Both the position numbers and the translations under genes were made by a program. The notes under the pieces were generated by a model that was given only the letters and a program-made list of their open reading frames with translations, was not told the DNA's origin and did not search any database. Shown here one piece after another: positions 27,788 to 36,238 of a stretch of DNA of 64,000 nucleotides. The DNA is from Litorimonas sp046250185 (GTDB lineage: Bacteria; Pseudomonadota; Alphaproteobacteria; Caulobacterales; Maricaulaceae): NCBI RefSeq assembly GCF_046250185.1, contig NZ_CP176469.1. One strand, 5' to 3'. Each line of letters opens with the position of its first letter. Positions within the stretch are counted from its first letter, which is position 1.

Positions 27788-27811
27788 GCGCCACCGCAGA
27801 GGGTGGTCGCC
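27778..27811 (-). terminator. Terminator downstream of the fasciclin gene
   Basis: On the minus strand GGCGACCACC pairs with GGTGGCGCC around a CTCTGC loop and is followed by a run of seven T. It would end transcription from the fasciclin gene and also overlaps the stop of the small membrane gene at 27590. Confidence 0.6.
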
Positions 27812-27867
27812 AAAGTCTTGTCCAAATCCAAAGGGGGAAGATTTAGACTGTTCATGCCATCAAGGGA

Positions 27868-28515
27868 CTAAGAAGACAGTAACACCCTATCTACGATATG
27901 CACCACACCATTGGATTTCATGATGTCCGCTTTTTTTACGCTGGCTAGTCCGCCTTGCTCGTCTTTCACCATCAGATTACCATCTGACAGTACAGCTGTA
28001 AGCTTTGCTCCGCTGAGCGTCTCGACTTCGACGGAGCCGCCATTTTGTTCGGCCAGACCGATGATATCAGCTGCGGACAGCTTTCCCGCCACAACATGGG
28101 CTTTCAAAATGTTTTGGAGCGAGCCAATATTCTCAGGCTTAAGAAGTGTGTCGACTGTACCAGTTGGCAATTCCTCAAACGCCATATTGGTTGGTGCAAA
28201 GACTGTCAGCGGCCCATCGCCAGATAGCGCACCGACGAGGTCAGCTGCTTTGACGGCCGCGACCAAGGTAGAGAGGCTCTCCGTAGCTACGGCAGCATCA
28301 ACGATCGTACCTTTCTTGTCTTTCTTATAATTCCCAACATAGACAATAGGTGACGACATAACAGCGGTGTTTGCCGTTGTTGTATGTTGAGCCGTTTGTT
28401 TCGCTTTTTTCATGGCGCAATCACTGGCATTGGCTGTGCCTGCGATAGCGAATGAGGCTGTAATGAATGTGACGAGCGCAGTGTTGCGCTTTACACGGGA
28501 AGTTAGGGTTTTCAT
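27868..28515 (-). CDS. Secreted fasciclin (FAS1) domain protein
   Basis: 215 residues from ATG 28515. The N-terminus is a signal peptide (TALVTFITASFAIAGTANAS); one FAS1 domain covers ~75-215, with VAAVKAADLVGALSGDGPLTVFAPTNMAFEELP (box H1) and SNGVVHIVDRVLLS (box H2). FAS1 proteins mediate adhesion to surfaces or polysaccharides, or bind hydrophobic ligands. The Tyr/Asn pair of FAS1 domains is only partly conserved. Likely periplasmic or cell-surface. Transcribed alone, with an unusual 400-base upstream region. Confidence 0.88.
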   Translation of the reverse strand: MKTLTSRVKRNTALVTFITASFAIAGTANASDCAMKKAKQTAQHTTTANTAVMSSPIVYVGNYKKDKKGTIVDAAVATESLSTLVAAVKAADLVGALSGDGPLTVFAPTNMAFEELPTGTVDTLLKPENIGSLQNILKAHVVAGKLSAADIIGLAEQNGGSVEVETLSGAKLTAVLSDGNLMVKDEQGGLASVKKADIMKSNGVVHIVDRVLLSS

Positions 28516-28527
28516 GGGTCTCTCCAA

Positions 28528-28931
28528 TGAGATAGGCCCTTGACCGTAGTCTGGCGGGGGGGCAGTTGAGTCCCTCGAATATGCGAGGTTATATTGCCTA
28601 CGCCGCGCAATCTTCTAACGATTTCACTCTTACAGAGGTGTAATTCAGATGTTAGCTGGCCGTAATGTTAACGGGCCAGAAACTATAACTTTACAATCTT
28701 AAAAATAAGTCGTGACATAATACACTTATTACGATAGTTCAAGAATCGTTGCTGGTGATCTCATCCCAACTCACATCAGCACGTGAATGGCAGCGCAATC
28801 CCACGCAAGGCTGCCGAAACAGGTGGGCTGGTCAATGGCCTCCTCTCATCCCGGTGAGGACATCGACCAGCCGCCAATTCTTTCATTTGAACAGGTTGGC
28901 TGCAGCAGTACAAAACTAAAAAGTCAGTCCT
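28528..28931. other. Gene-free 400-bp region with four inverted repeats
   Basis: No convincing gene. Four hairpins are visible: CCTCG/CGAGG (28573-28588), CTGGCCGT/ACGGGCCAG (28656-28679), GGCAGC/GCTGCC (28789-28815) and GGCTGGTC/GACCAGCC (28826-28872, with inner CTCCTC/GAGGA). The last two are adjacent and GC-rich in a region that is otherwise AT-rich. Structured leader RNA, small RNA or regulatory sites for the fasciclin gene are possible; a 68-codon frame at 28787 shows no coding signs. Confidence 0.45.
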
Positions 28932-29324
28932 CTAGTTCAACGACAAAAGCGTGTCCTGCTCTCGCAACTTCCACAGCAAGAACATCGCCATGAGCGTTGG
29001 TATAGCCGCCATAAATGTCGGAATGAATTTCTCTGTCCCTGGAATCATGTATGGCAAGCTCATCAACGTACCGACCAAATGGATCAAGAAGACCAGACCA
29101 TAGCTTATTTTCTTTTTAAATCCGATGATGAACGCAATCAGTAAGATCACCCAGCCAACACCTATTAATGTTGTCATAATGTCAGGTTGCGTGAAGTGAT
29201 AATATTTCTCAGAAATGCCCTTGGCATTCTTTCCGCCGTCAATGAACCTCATCAGAATCCAAGGCAGCAGAAAAATCGCAATCGAAAGTCGCGTCAAAAA
29301 AAGTGGTAATCTTAAATTTGGCAT
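28932..29324 (-). CDS. Hypothetical four-TM membrane protein
   Basis: 130 residues with four hydrophobic helices: TRLSIAIFLLPWILMRF, IMTTLIGVGWVILLIAFIIGF, GLVFLIHLVGTLMSL and TFMAAIPTLMAMFLLWKL. Topology resembles DoxX-like small membrane proteins, but I cannot see their signature, so no family is assigned. Flanked by gltX downstream and the structured intergenic region upstream of the fasciclin gene; probably its own unit. Confidence 0.65.
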   Translation of the reverse strand: MPNLRLPLFLTRLSIAIFLLPWILMRFIDGGKNAKGISEKYYHFTQPDIMTTLIGVGWVILLIAFIIGFKKKISYGLVFLIHLVGTLMSLPYMIPGTEKFIPTFMAAIPTLMAMFLLWKLREQDTLLSLN

Positions 29325-29392
29325 GTAGCCCTCCCTTTATATATCGAGGGTCTAGCATATTTCAGGCATCTTACCCGTCACATCATTGTGAG

Positions 29393-30733
29393 CTATGCTG
29401 TTTCACCCCGTAGTCGGGCACGCGCCTTTTCTGCCCCCATTAACATCAGAATCGGTCCCATTTCTGGGCCGTGGTCGCGTCCTGTCAGCGCCCGACGTAG
29501 CGGCATAAAGAGCGTTTTACCTTTGCGCGCGTGATCAACCTTCAACGTGCCTATCCACTCGCTCCATGTGTCAGCTGTGATGTTATCAGGCAGGCAATTC
29601 GCGGCAGCTTTACAGAAATCCACGTCTTCTGGCTCGATACGCCCAGGCATAGGCGAGTAGATAACAGTCGACCAACCTGCCGCGTCCACGACCTTTGTCA
29701 CATTCGCACGAATGACATTCCAAAACGCCTCGCCTCCGCCAACATTCAGGCTATCAAGATGGTCTTTCACATCCGCATAAGGCGTTTCGTGCAGAATTTT
29801 GCCGTTTATCAGGAGCAATTCATCTTCGTCAAAACGGGCGGGCGCACGACCAATTTTGGAAAAGCTGAATTCATCTTTTAGGACATCCATAGATGGACGC
29901 GCCTCGATCGGATCAGACGTTCCGATTTTAGCTAGCAATGAACAAATCGCCATAGGCTCCAAGCCTTGTTCGCGCAGTTCTTGCATCGACAAAGAGCCAA
30001 GACGCTTGGATAGCCCCTTCCCGTCTTTCCCGACCAGCAATGGCGTATGCGCAAATTTTGGGAGATGGTTAGATAGGGCGCGAAAGACTTCTATCTGGGC
30101 ACCAGAATTCGTGACATGATCTTCGCCGCGAATAACGTGGGTGATTTTCTCTTCAATATCATCAACCACGCTAGGTAGCGTGTACAAAAAAGAGCCGTCC
30201 TCACGGATCAAGACTGGATCAGACAATGACGCAGTATCAACGGTTTGCTCGCCGCGTACGACATCATCCCACGTAACAGGATTGCCAGATAGCTTAAACC
30301 GCCAATGCGGCTTGCGACCTTCGGCTTCCAGTGCAGCTCTATCAGCGTCCGTAAGTTCCAGCGCTGCGCGATTATAGACGGGAGGCTTACTTTGCACGCG
30401 TTGTAATTTGCGCTGACGGTCCAGTTCATCCGCTGTCTCGTAGCACGGATATAAAAGCCCCTCTTCTTTGAGCTTTTTCGCCGCCGCTTCATAACTTGGA
30501 AAGCGGTGGGATTGATTGAACGTACTGTCCCAATTCAGGCCCAGCCATGTCAAATCGTCCTTGATACCCTGCTCATATTCATTCGTGCTGCGCTCAAGGT
30601 CTGTATCATCAATCCGTAAGATCAGTTTACCGCTCTGCTCCCGCACAAACAGCCAGTTGAGCAACGCCGTGCGGACATTGCCGACATGTAAACGGCCAGT
30701 GGGTGACGGGGCAAAACGGGCGATGACAGTCAT
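29393..30733 (-). CDS. gltX: Glutamyl-tRNA synthetase (short, GluRS2-type)
   Basis: 446 residues, class I synthetase. HIGH-type motif in RFAPSPTGRLHVGNVRTALLNWLF and KMSKS-type motif GLSKRLGS. The size (~445) and N-terminus match the second, short GluRS type common in Alphaproteobacteria rather than the ~470-residue form. It charges tRNA-Glu and perhaps tRNA-Gln for later amidation; two GluRS copies are usual in the class, and the other is not in this window. Confidence 0.95.
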   Translation of the reverse strand: MTVIARFAPSPTGRLHVGNVRTALLNWLFVREQSGKLILRIDDTDLERSTNEYEQGIKDDLTWLGLNWDSTFNQSHRFPSYEAAAKKLKEEGLLYPCYETADELDRQRKLQRVQSKPPVYNRAALELTDADRAALEAEGRKPHWRFKLSGNPVTWDDVVRGEQTVDTASLSDPVLIREDGSFLYTLPSVVDDIEEKITHVIRGEDHVTNSGAQIEVFRALSNHLPKFAHTPLLVGKDGKGLSKRLGSLSMQELREQGLEPMAICSLLAKIGTSDPIEARPSMDVLKDEFSFSKIGRAPARFDEDELLLINGKILHETPYADVKDHLDSLNVGGGEAFWNVIRANVTKVVDAAGWSTVIYSPMPGRIEPEDVDFCKAAANCLPDNITADTWSEWIGTLKVDHARKGKTLFMPLRRALTGRDHGPEMGPILMLMGAEKARARLRGETA

Positions 30734-30807
30734 TTAGATAACCTTTGAAACTATTCGCGGGGTCTTAGGGGAATACAGGTTGAATTGGAAGAGGCAAGAC
30801 ATTACCA

Positions 30808-31212
30808 TCACCGCTGCTCGGCTTGCATGTTCTCGGCATCATAAAGGGGTCGCCACCAAGCAAATGGCGCGGGAACTAGCTTTGAACCATCATTTATTCG
30901 GAAATAATATACATCACCCCGTCTTAGTGGACCTGGTGATGATTCCGTCAATTTCAGTGAAACAATCTTCCCGCTGCAACTCGCACGCTCCATTTCCAAA
31001 ATCTCGATTTCATTGAGACTTGCAATTGCTGTCGCTGGTTCACCATCGAAAGAAACTTCTTCGTCAGGCAAGAGAGTCTTGTTTTTTATTTTACCAATAA
31101 AGTCTAATTGTCCCGCTATGTCGCAGGTCAATAATTCTGGTTTTCTTGGAATTGAACTACAAGCAGAACTAACAAAAATTAGCATCATTACGACATGCTT
31201 ACATCTCATCAT
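30808..31212 (-). CDS. Hypothetical lipoprotein
   Basis: 134 residues with a lipoprotein signal peptide: basic start, hydrophobic core, then lipobox SSAC-S (Cys ~18). The mature part has no domain I recognise. AT-richer than neighbours. It follows the other lipoprotein gene at 31269 on the same strand, with a 56-base gap. Confidence 0.65.
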   Translation of the reverse strand: MMRCKHVVMMLIFVSSACSSIPRKPELLTCDIAGQLDFIGKIKNKTLLPDEEVSFDGEPATAIASLNEIEILEMERASCSGKIVSLKLTESSPGPLRRGDVYYFRINDGSKLVPAPFAWWRPLYDAENMQAEQR

Positions 31213-31268
31213 GATACCTTTTGATTATTAGACTGCAACGAACGCTATTGAATGCGGTTTACGGGACA

Positions 31269-31799
31269 CTAAAGGTCACACCTTATCTCTAAGACATTTA
31301 CAATTTTAGCATCATCTATACGGCCCTCAAAATGGTCTGCAAATACAATATGTCCCCCCGTATTTAAGGGTGCTTTTCTATTTGAGAACTTACCGATTAA
31401 TCTGACGTAAATGTCCCTCTCATTGATCGTTTCGTACAAAAAGGTTGTTTCGCCTGTCCGCGTCACCCTTTCCTTATCCATGGCTCTATATTTTCGCGGG
31501 ATGTATTTTCCGTCGACAAATAAACCAAAAACACTGTCATTTACGATAATTGGCGGGCGCCCGCTTAGATCAAAATTCCACAATTCATATTCGTGACTTC
31601 CATGAAAATCGAGACATCCTTCGACCAAGATCGTTTTTCCGTGATAGGTTTCAGGTTGATCGGCTAAGTCTTGTATCGTCACAGGCACGGCAGTTGACAG
31701 GTTTGTTTTTGAGGGCTGGTAATAAGCGCAGGATGCCAATGTCAGAGCCAATGCCGCCCAGATCAACTTCCACATAGATCTTATAAGATCAAATTTCAT
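31269..31799 (-). CDS. Hypothetical lipoprotein, OB-fold-like
   Basis: 176 residues if started at ATG 31799, overlapping the nadE stop; ATG 31775 (168 residues) is as likely and gives a cleaner signal peptide (WKLIWAALALTLASC) with lipobox ASC. The mature part contains VTIQDLADQPETYHGKTILVEGCLDF, reminiscent of OB-fold lipoproteins that begin with a pathway-for-quantity strand; no function is known. It is AT-rich compared with nadE. A perfect GATCTTATAAGATC palindrome (31777-31790) overlaps the start region. Confidence 0.65.
   Translation of the reverse strand: MKFDLIRSMWKLIWAALALTLASCAYYQPSKTNLSTAVPVTIQDLADQPETYHGKTILVEGCLDFHGSHEYELWNFDLSGRPPIIVNDSVFGLFVDGKYIPRKYRAMDKERVTRTGETTFLYETINERDIYVRLIGKFSNRKAPLNTGGHIVFADHFEGRIDDAKIVNVLEIRCDL
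31777..31790. repeat. Perfect 14-bp palindrome at nadE end
   Basis: GATCTTATAAGATC is identical to its reverse complement and lies between the nadE coding end and the ATG at 31775 of the lipoprotein gene. It could be an operator or a chance palindrome; two GATC sites are inside it. Confidence 0.4.
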
Positions 31800-33444
31800 C
31801 ACGATATTTATTTGTGATCGGATAGCGGCGGTCGCGTCCGAAGTTTTTGGAACCGAGCTTCACGCCCGGCGGGGCTTGGCGGCGCTTATATTCAGCGATG
31901 TAAAGCAAATGCTGGATTTGCCTGACATCGGCGGTGGTATGCCCCCGCGCAAGAATATCTTCAACTGGTAATTCCTGCTCGATGAGGCCGAAGAGGATAT
32001 CGTCCAGCACATCATATTCTGGTAAGCTGTCGCTGTCTTTTTGATCATCGCGAAGTTCTGCGGATGGGGGCTTTGTGATGATGTTGACAGGGATCGGGTT
32101 TTCTGCACCGAACATATCATCAGGATTGTGTGCGTTACGCCACTTAGCCAGCTTGAACAATTCTGTTTTATACAGGTCTTTTAGTGGGTTATACCCCCCA
32201 CACATATCACCATAAAGCGTTGCGTAACCAACTGCCATCTCACTCTTATTGCCTGTCGTCACTAACATCGGACCGAACTTGTTAGAGAGTGCCATTAGCG
32301 TCAATGCGCGGGCTCTAGATTGGATATTTTCCTCCGCCGTGCTGGGCGGCAGGTCTTTGAAGAACGGTTCTAGCATTTCATCAAACGCATCAATCGCCGG
32401 TTTTATGGCGATCGTGTCGTAACGGCAGCGCAGAGCTTCTGCACATTCTTCGGCATCTGTCAGGCTACTGCCTGCTGTATATTTCGTTGGCATCATCACA
32501 CACCAGACACGCTCTGGCCCCAGGGCATCGACGGCAATCGCCGCTGCCATTGCGCTATCTATGCCGCCTGAGAGACCGAGGATGACTTGCTTAAACCCGT
32601 TCTTATTGACGTAGTCGCCCAACCCAAGACACATAGCCCGCCAGTCAGCCTCATGCCCCGTTAGTTGCGTCTCCAACTTCGCCTCAGTACATACCCACGT
32701 CTCACCCTGCTTCTCCCATGTCGCAAGATCATAGTCTTCGACAAAGGATTTCAGGGCTTGAACAATCGCACCATCCGCGGCCATAGAAAAAGACGAGCCA
32801 TCGAAAACAAGCTCGTCCTGCCCTCCAATTTGATTGACATAAACCAGAGGCAAGCCCTCATTATGAACTTTCGAGCCCAAAGCCGCGACCCGTTCAGAGA
32901 GAGCTGTGCGCCGCCACGGAGAGCCGTTTGGGGAGATCAAAAGCTCCGCGCCCAAATCTGCGAGGTGGCTCGCCACCCCTGGTTGCCAGAGGTCTTCGCA
33001 AATCGGGAGGCCAATCTTGACGCCCTTAAACTCAACTGGTTCTGGAAGTGGTCCTCGCGTGAAAATTCGAGCTTCGTCAAACACGCCGTAATTAGGCAAA
33101 TGATGTTTCTTGCGCACATCCGTAATTTTACCGTCCTGCATAAATAGCGCAGCGTTAAAAAGCATCCCGTCTTCGACCCATGGCAAGTTGAAGACAACCG
33201 CTGGCCCGCCCTTAGTGAGCATGGCGAAGTCTTCAGCCAACTTGCGGCAATCATCCTGCGCGGCAGGTTTAAGGACGAGGTCTTCTGCGGGGTAGCCAAT
33301 GATAAATTGCTCTGGCAACACCAAGATGTCCGCGCCGCCTAATTTTGCTTGCACATAAGCATTGCGTGCCTTGGCGATATTGCCGTCCAAGTCCCCGACA
33401 TGGGCGTTGAGCTGCGCCGAAGCGATTTTAAGTGTCGTTGTCAT
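31789..33444 (-). CDS. nadE: Glutamine-dependent NAD+ synthetase
   Basis: 551 residues in two domains: an N-terminal nitrilase-like glutaminase (~1-270; VLPEQFIIGYP supplies Glu, KKHHLPNYGVFDE supplies Lys, GLPICEDLWQP supplies the Cys nucleophile) and a C-terminal NAD synthetase with the P-loop LGLSGGIDSAMAAAIAVDALG. It amidates deamido-NAD+ with ammonia from glutamine. Length is normal for the two-domain type. The stop overlaps the lipoprotein gene; the serine hydrolase gene ends 38 bases upstream on the same strand. Confidence 0.96.
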   Translation of the reverse strand: MTTTLKIASAQLNAHVGDLDGNIAKARNAYVQAKLGGADILVLPEQFIIGYPAEDLVLKPAAQDDCRKLAEDFAMLTKGGPAVVFNLPWVEDGMLFNAALFMQDGKITDVRKKHHLPNYGVFDEARIFTRGPLPEPVEFKGVKIGLPICEDLWQPGVASHLADLGAELLISPNGSPWRRTALSERVAALGSKVHNEGLPLVYVNQIGGQDELVFDGSSFSMAADGAIVQALKSFVEDYDLATWEKQGETWVCTEAKLETQLTGHEADWRAMCLGLGDYVNKNGFKQVILGLSGGIDSAMAAAIAVDALGPERVWCVMMPTKYTAGSSLTDAEECAEALRCRYDTIAIKPAIDAFDEMLEPFFKDLPPSTAEENIQSRARALTLMALSNKFGPMLVTTGNKSEMAVGYATLYGDMCGGYNPLKDLYKTELFKLAKWRNAHNPDDMFGAENPIPVNIITKPPSAELRDDQKDSDSLPEYDVLDDILFGLIEQELPVEDILARGHTTADVRQIQHLLYIAEYKRRQAPPGVKLGSKNFGRDRRYPITNKYRDEI

Positions 33445-33482
33445 AAGGTGCGTTTAGCGGTGCCCTTCCCGCCTCGCAAGGC

Positions 33483-34709
33483 TTATGGCATCGCGGGGGC
33501 CAACTGATCCGCCAAGCTCCGAAACATATCGATGTTGACGTTCATGGAGTGACCATAGCCGTCTTGTTCATAGGCAAATTCTCGGTCTGCAGCATTTTTG
33601 GCGATCACAAGCTTTTTAGCAGGGTTGATGTAGATATATTGCCCGTAAATGCCGACGGCGAAAAAATCGCCAGCATTTGACCCCTCTTGCGGCATTGGCA
33701 CCCACCACTGATAGCCGTAGCCTACGCCGCCGCGATCAGAGAATGACGGCGCAGAGTGTCGCGTTGATTCAGCTACCCACTGAGCAGGCACTACCTGTTT
33801 ATCCCCAACCTTGCCTTGATTGAGAAAAAGATAGCCAAACTTAGCATAGTCCCGCGTAGTCAGGTTCAAGCCACCCAAAGCGAAAGCCACATTCTCGCCG
33901 TCCGTCATGTAATAAGGCGCGCGCTCAAAGCCGAGATTGGCAGAGTAAGTTTCATTAAACAGCGTATGTAGAGATTTGCCTGTTGCAGCCCGCAACACCA
34001 TTGCGGCCACATGTGTATCAATCGATACATATTGCCAACGCTCACCCGCAACAGCATCCTTCGCCGTCAATCCCGCCGCATATTCATCCATCGAACCGCC
34101 AAGACCCAAGACACGGCCCATATCATTGATGTCGGATTTGGGATCCATATAGTCTTCATTGAACGTGATGCCGCTGGCCATGTTCAAGACATTGCGAATT
34201 GTTGCGCCTTCATAAGCACTACCTTTTAACGACGGTGCATAGGTTTCGACTGTTTCATCAAGGCTTTTGATCTGCCCGCTCGCAACGGCGTTCCCGTATA
34301 GACCAGACATAAATGACTTCGCGACAGACCAGCTAATGCGCAGATCGTCTTTATCTGTGCCTTTGTAATAACTCTCATGAATCATCACGCCGTCGCGAAT
34401 GACAACGAGCCCTGTTGTGTCGAGCGTCTCGAGTAAAGCAGTGAGGTCACGCGCTTGGCCATTAATTATGACCGTGTCAGGGAGCGGTTGAAAGTCTTGC
34501 GGAAAAAGGAACGGCTCTGGCGACTCTGCAAGATCTTGATGCAAAAACGCCGCATCCATATTGGAGAAGTTTTGCACGATCTTATCCGCATCAAACAAAG
34601 TATTGACGGTCTGCAATCTTTGAATCTTGCTCCAATTCAGTGCAACAAGTGTCCCGAGTGTCAGCACCAAAGCCCCAAAGATTATGCCAACCCATTTAAA
34701 AAATTTCAT
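33483..34709 (-). CDS. Serine hydrolase (class C beta-lactamase-like family)
   Basis: 408 residues with an N-terminal membrane anchor (KWVGIIFGALVLTLGTLVALNW), then the beta-lactamase-like fold. Catalytic Ser and Lys are in ISWSVAKSFMSGL (SxxK); the Tyr motif is plausibly YVS in RWQYVSIDTHVAAM. It is probably a periplasmic esterase or D-aminopeptidase-like enzyme rather than a lactamase, and no signal for antibiotic resistance is seen. ATG overlaps the stop of the upstream Gfo/Idh gene (TGATG), so the two are co-translated. Confidence 0.85.
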   Translation of the reverse strand: MKFFKWVGIIFGALVLTLGTLVALNWSKIQRLQTVNTLFDADKIVQNFSNMDAAFLHQDLAESPEPFLFPQDFQPLPDTVIINGQARDLTALLETLDTTGLVVIRDGVMIHESYYKGTDKDDLRISWSVAKSFMSGLYGNAVASGQIKSLDETVETYAPSLKGSAYEGATIRNVLNMASGITFNEDYMDPKSDINDMGRVLGLGGSMDEYAAGLTAKDAVAGERWQYVSIDTHVAAMVLRAATGKSLHTLFNETYSANLGFERAPYYMTDGENVAFALGGLNLTTRDYAKFGYLFLNQGKVGDKQVVPAQWVAESTRHSAPSFSDRGGVGYGYQWWVPMPQEGSNAGDFFAVGIYGQYIYINPAKKLVIAKNAADREFAYEQDGYGHSMNVNIDMFRSLADQLAPAMP

Positions 34710-35614
34710 CAGATGTTCCCGTCTATGATTAGTGCAGCCCTAAGCGCGTTTAATCCGTCATGGGCGGACACAGCCACCTCTCTGCCGTCTAGCACAGATT
34801 CGATAAAACTATGCGTCGCAGCCCCTAGACTGTCGTGCGCCGCAGGATCATTGCCGAAGTCGGCGTTCAAATTAAACGGCGTATTATGGCGCAAGGTCTT
34901 AGCATTAAAATCAATCTCCAAAATGCCACTTGGATAGGTAATTGTCATGACGCGCGTAAACCCATCCTCAACACGGCTTGCCTGAAGGCGGGCTTTCGTG
35001 GCACCGTAATGCAGGACAGCTCTCGCAGCGTCGGGTTGATCAGATTTTACGCAAAGTGACTCGCCGCTAACACGATTACTCGGCTTTCCCATCAGCATAT
35101 GCACAAGATCAATGTCATGGGTCATCAGGTCGAGCGTCACGGATACATCTGTCCCGCGCTCAGAAAATGTGCCCAGGCGAGCGGCTGTCAAAGCGGCTGG
35201 GGTCTCTAGAATTGTGTCTAGGCCAATCGCCTTTGCAACGAAACGCTCTTGATGGCCCACTTGCACGACACAGCCGTTTTGATCTGCTAGGGACACTATC
35301 GTTTCTGCCTCATGCAATGTCGACGCGATTGGTTTTTCGATCAAGCAGTGCTTTCCCGCCCGAAGCGCCGTGATTGCCATTTGTCCGTGATAACGCGCGG
35401 GGCACGCGATTACGACAGCATCAACTGACACCAACATGTCCTCATATTTTTCAAATGCAGTCACATCGTGTGTCTTTGCCCCCGCTTTAGCGCGTGCCAA
35501 ATCTGGATCAAAAATGCCAATAAACTCTGTGCGTGGATGGGCAGCACACTTATTTGCGTGGTAACCACCGAAGACGCCAGCCCCAACGACTCCTATTTTT
35601 AATCGTGATTTCAT
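34709..35614 (-). CDS. Gfo/Idh/MocA family oxidoreductase
   Basis: 301 residues from ATG 35614. N-terminal Rossmann fold with IGVVGAGVFGGYHANKCAAHP and the family motif KHCLIEKPIASTLHEAE, whose Lys is catalytic; C-terminal alpha/beta domain with DLMTHDIDLVHMLMG. Such enzymes oxidise or reduce sugars or polyols with NAD(P). Some homologues make UDP-sugar intermediates for surface polysaccharides; substrate not determined. Coupled to the serine hydrolase gene by overlap. Confidence 0.87.
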   Translation of the reverse strand: MKSRLKIGVVGAGVFGGYHANKCAAHPRTEFIGIFDPDLARAKAGAKTHDVTAFEKYEDMLVSVDAVVIACPARYHGQMAITALRAGKHCLIEKPIASTLHEAETIVSLADQNGCVVQVGHQERFVAKAIGLDTILETPAALTAARLGTFSERGTDVSVTLDLMTHDIDLVHMLMGKPSNRVSGESLCVKSDQPDAARAVLHYGATKARLQASRVEDGFTRVMTITYPSGILEIDFNAKTLRHNTPFNLNADFGNDPAAHDSLGAATHSFIESVLDGREVAVSAHDGLNALRAALIIDGNI

Positions 35615-35877
35615 GGGGTGATATTTGGACGTCAATGCCGCTTTGGCAAGCGAATCTCAAAAAGAATCACCCGTTCAATTCCATTGGCAACTCCCGAAAT
35701 ACGGGCGATTCTAATGCCGAAGACCGTCAACACTTAAGAAATTAGGCCAAAATGAGGCCCAAATCCTGCTAAAAGCCCTTAGAAATAGGGTTTTTAATGA
35801 CTCGTTAACCAAAAATCTTAATCTTACTTCCAAGGCATCCGTCATCCGCTATGGGGCCATCATCGATAAGGGAGACC

Positions 35878-36147
35878 ATGATGAACAAAAAAGAACTAGT
35901 TGGCGCACTGGCCGATAAAACTGGATCATCACAAGCCGCTGCTGGCGAAATGCTCAGCGCTGTTTTAGATACAATTCACGGCGAATTGAAAAAAGGTAAT
36001 GAAGTCAATTTACCAGGCTTTGGCAAATTCATCGCCAAGCATCGCCCATCACGCAAAGCGCGTAACCCGATCACGGGCAAGGAAATGATGACAAAAGATA
36101 AAACTGTCGCGCAATTCCGCCCATCGTCAGCGCTGAAAGAGCTTTAG
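35878..36147 (+). CDS. HU-family DNA-binding protein
   Basis: About 89 residues from ATG 35878 (GGAGA lies 3-7 bases upstream; ATG 35881 also possible). The HU fold is clear: NKKELVGALADKTGSSQAAAGEMLSAVLDTIHGELKKGNEVNLPGFGKF, then the DNA-contacting arm with HRPSRKARNPITGKE. It bends and compacts DNA as a dimer. Monocistronic with a strong terminator; preceded by an AT-rich promoter region. Confidence 0.95.
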   Translation: MMNKKELVGALADKTGSSQAAAGEMLSAVLDTIHGELKKGNEVNLPGFGKFIAKHRPSRKARNPITGKEMMTKDKTVAQFRPSSALKEL

Positions 36148-36180
36148 CTCTTAGACCTACAGATACACTCCCACGTATCG

Positions 36181-36214
36181 AAAACCGTCTTGAGAGATCA
36201 AGACGGTTTTTTTT
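36181..36214 (+). terminator. Rho-independent terminator of the HU gene
   Basis: AAAACCGTCTTGA pairs with TCAAGACGGTTTT around GAGA and is followed by eight T in total; it may also serve the convergent DAHP synthase transcript. Confidence 0.92.
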
Positions 36215-36238
36215 GTTCAGGTATAAGTGAGAGGTCGA

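Noticed and set aside
28781..28880. Possible cobalamin or c-di-GMP riboswitch
   Set aside because: Conserved cores were not found (no GCCACTG-like B12 box, no GGTTACCGA or similar); only generic hairpins remain.
28787..28993. 68-codon plus-strand frame
   Set aside because: Overlaps hairpins and the end of a real gene; no ribosome site or motif.
33483..34709. Antibiotic beta-lactamase
   Set aside because: Only the general SxxK serine hydrolase fold is seen; membrane anchor and divergence point to a non-lactamase esterase or peptidase.
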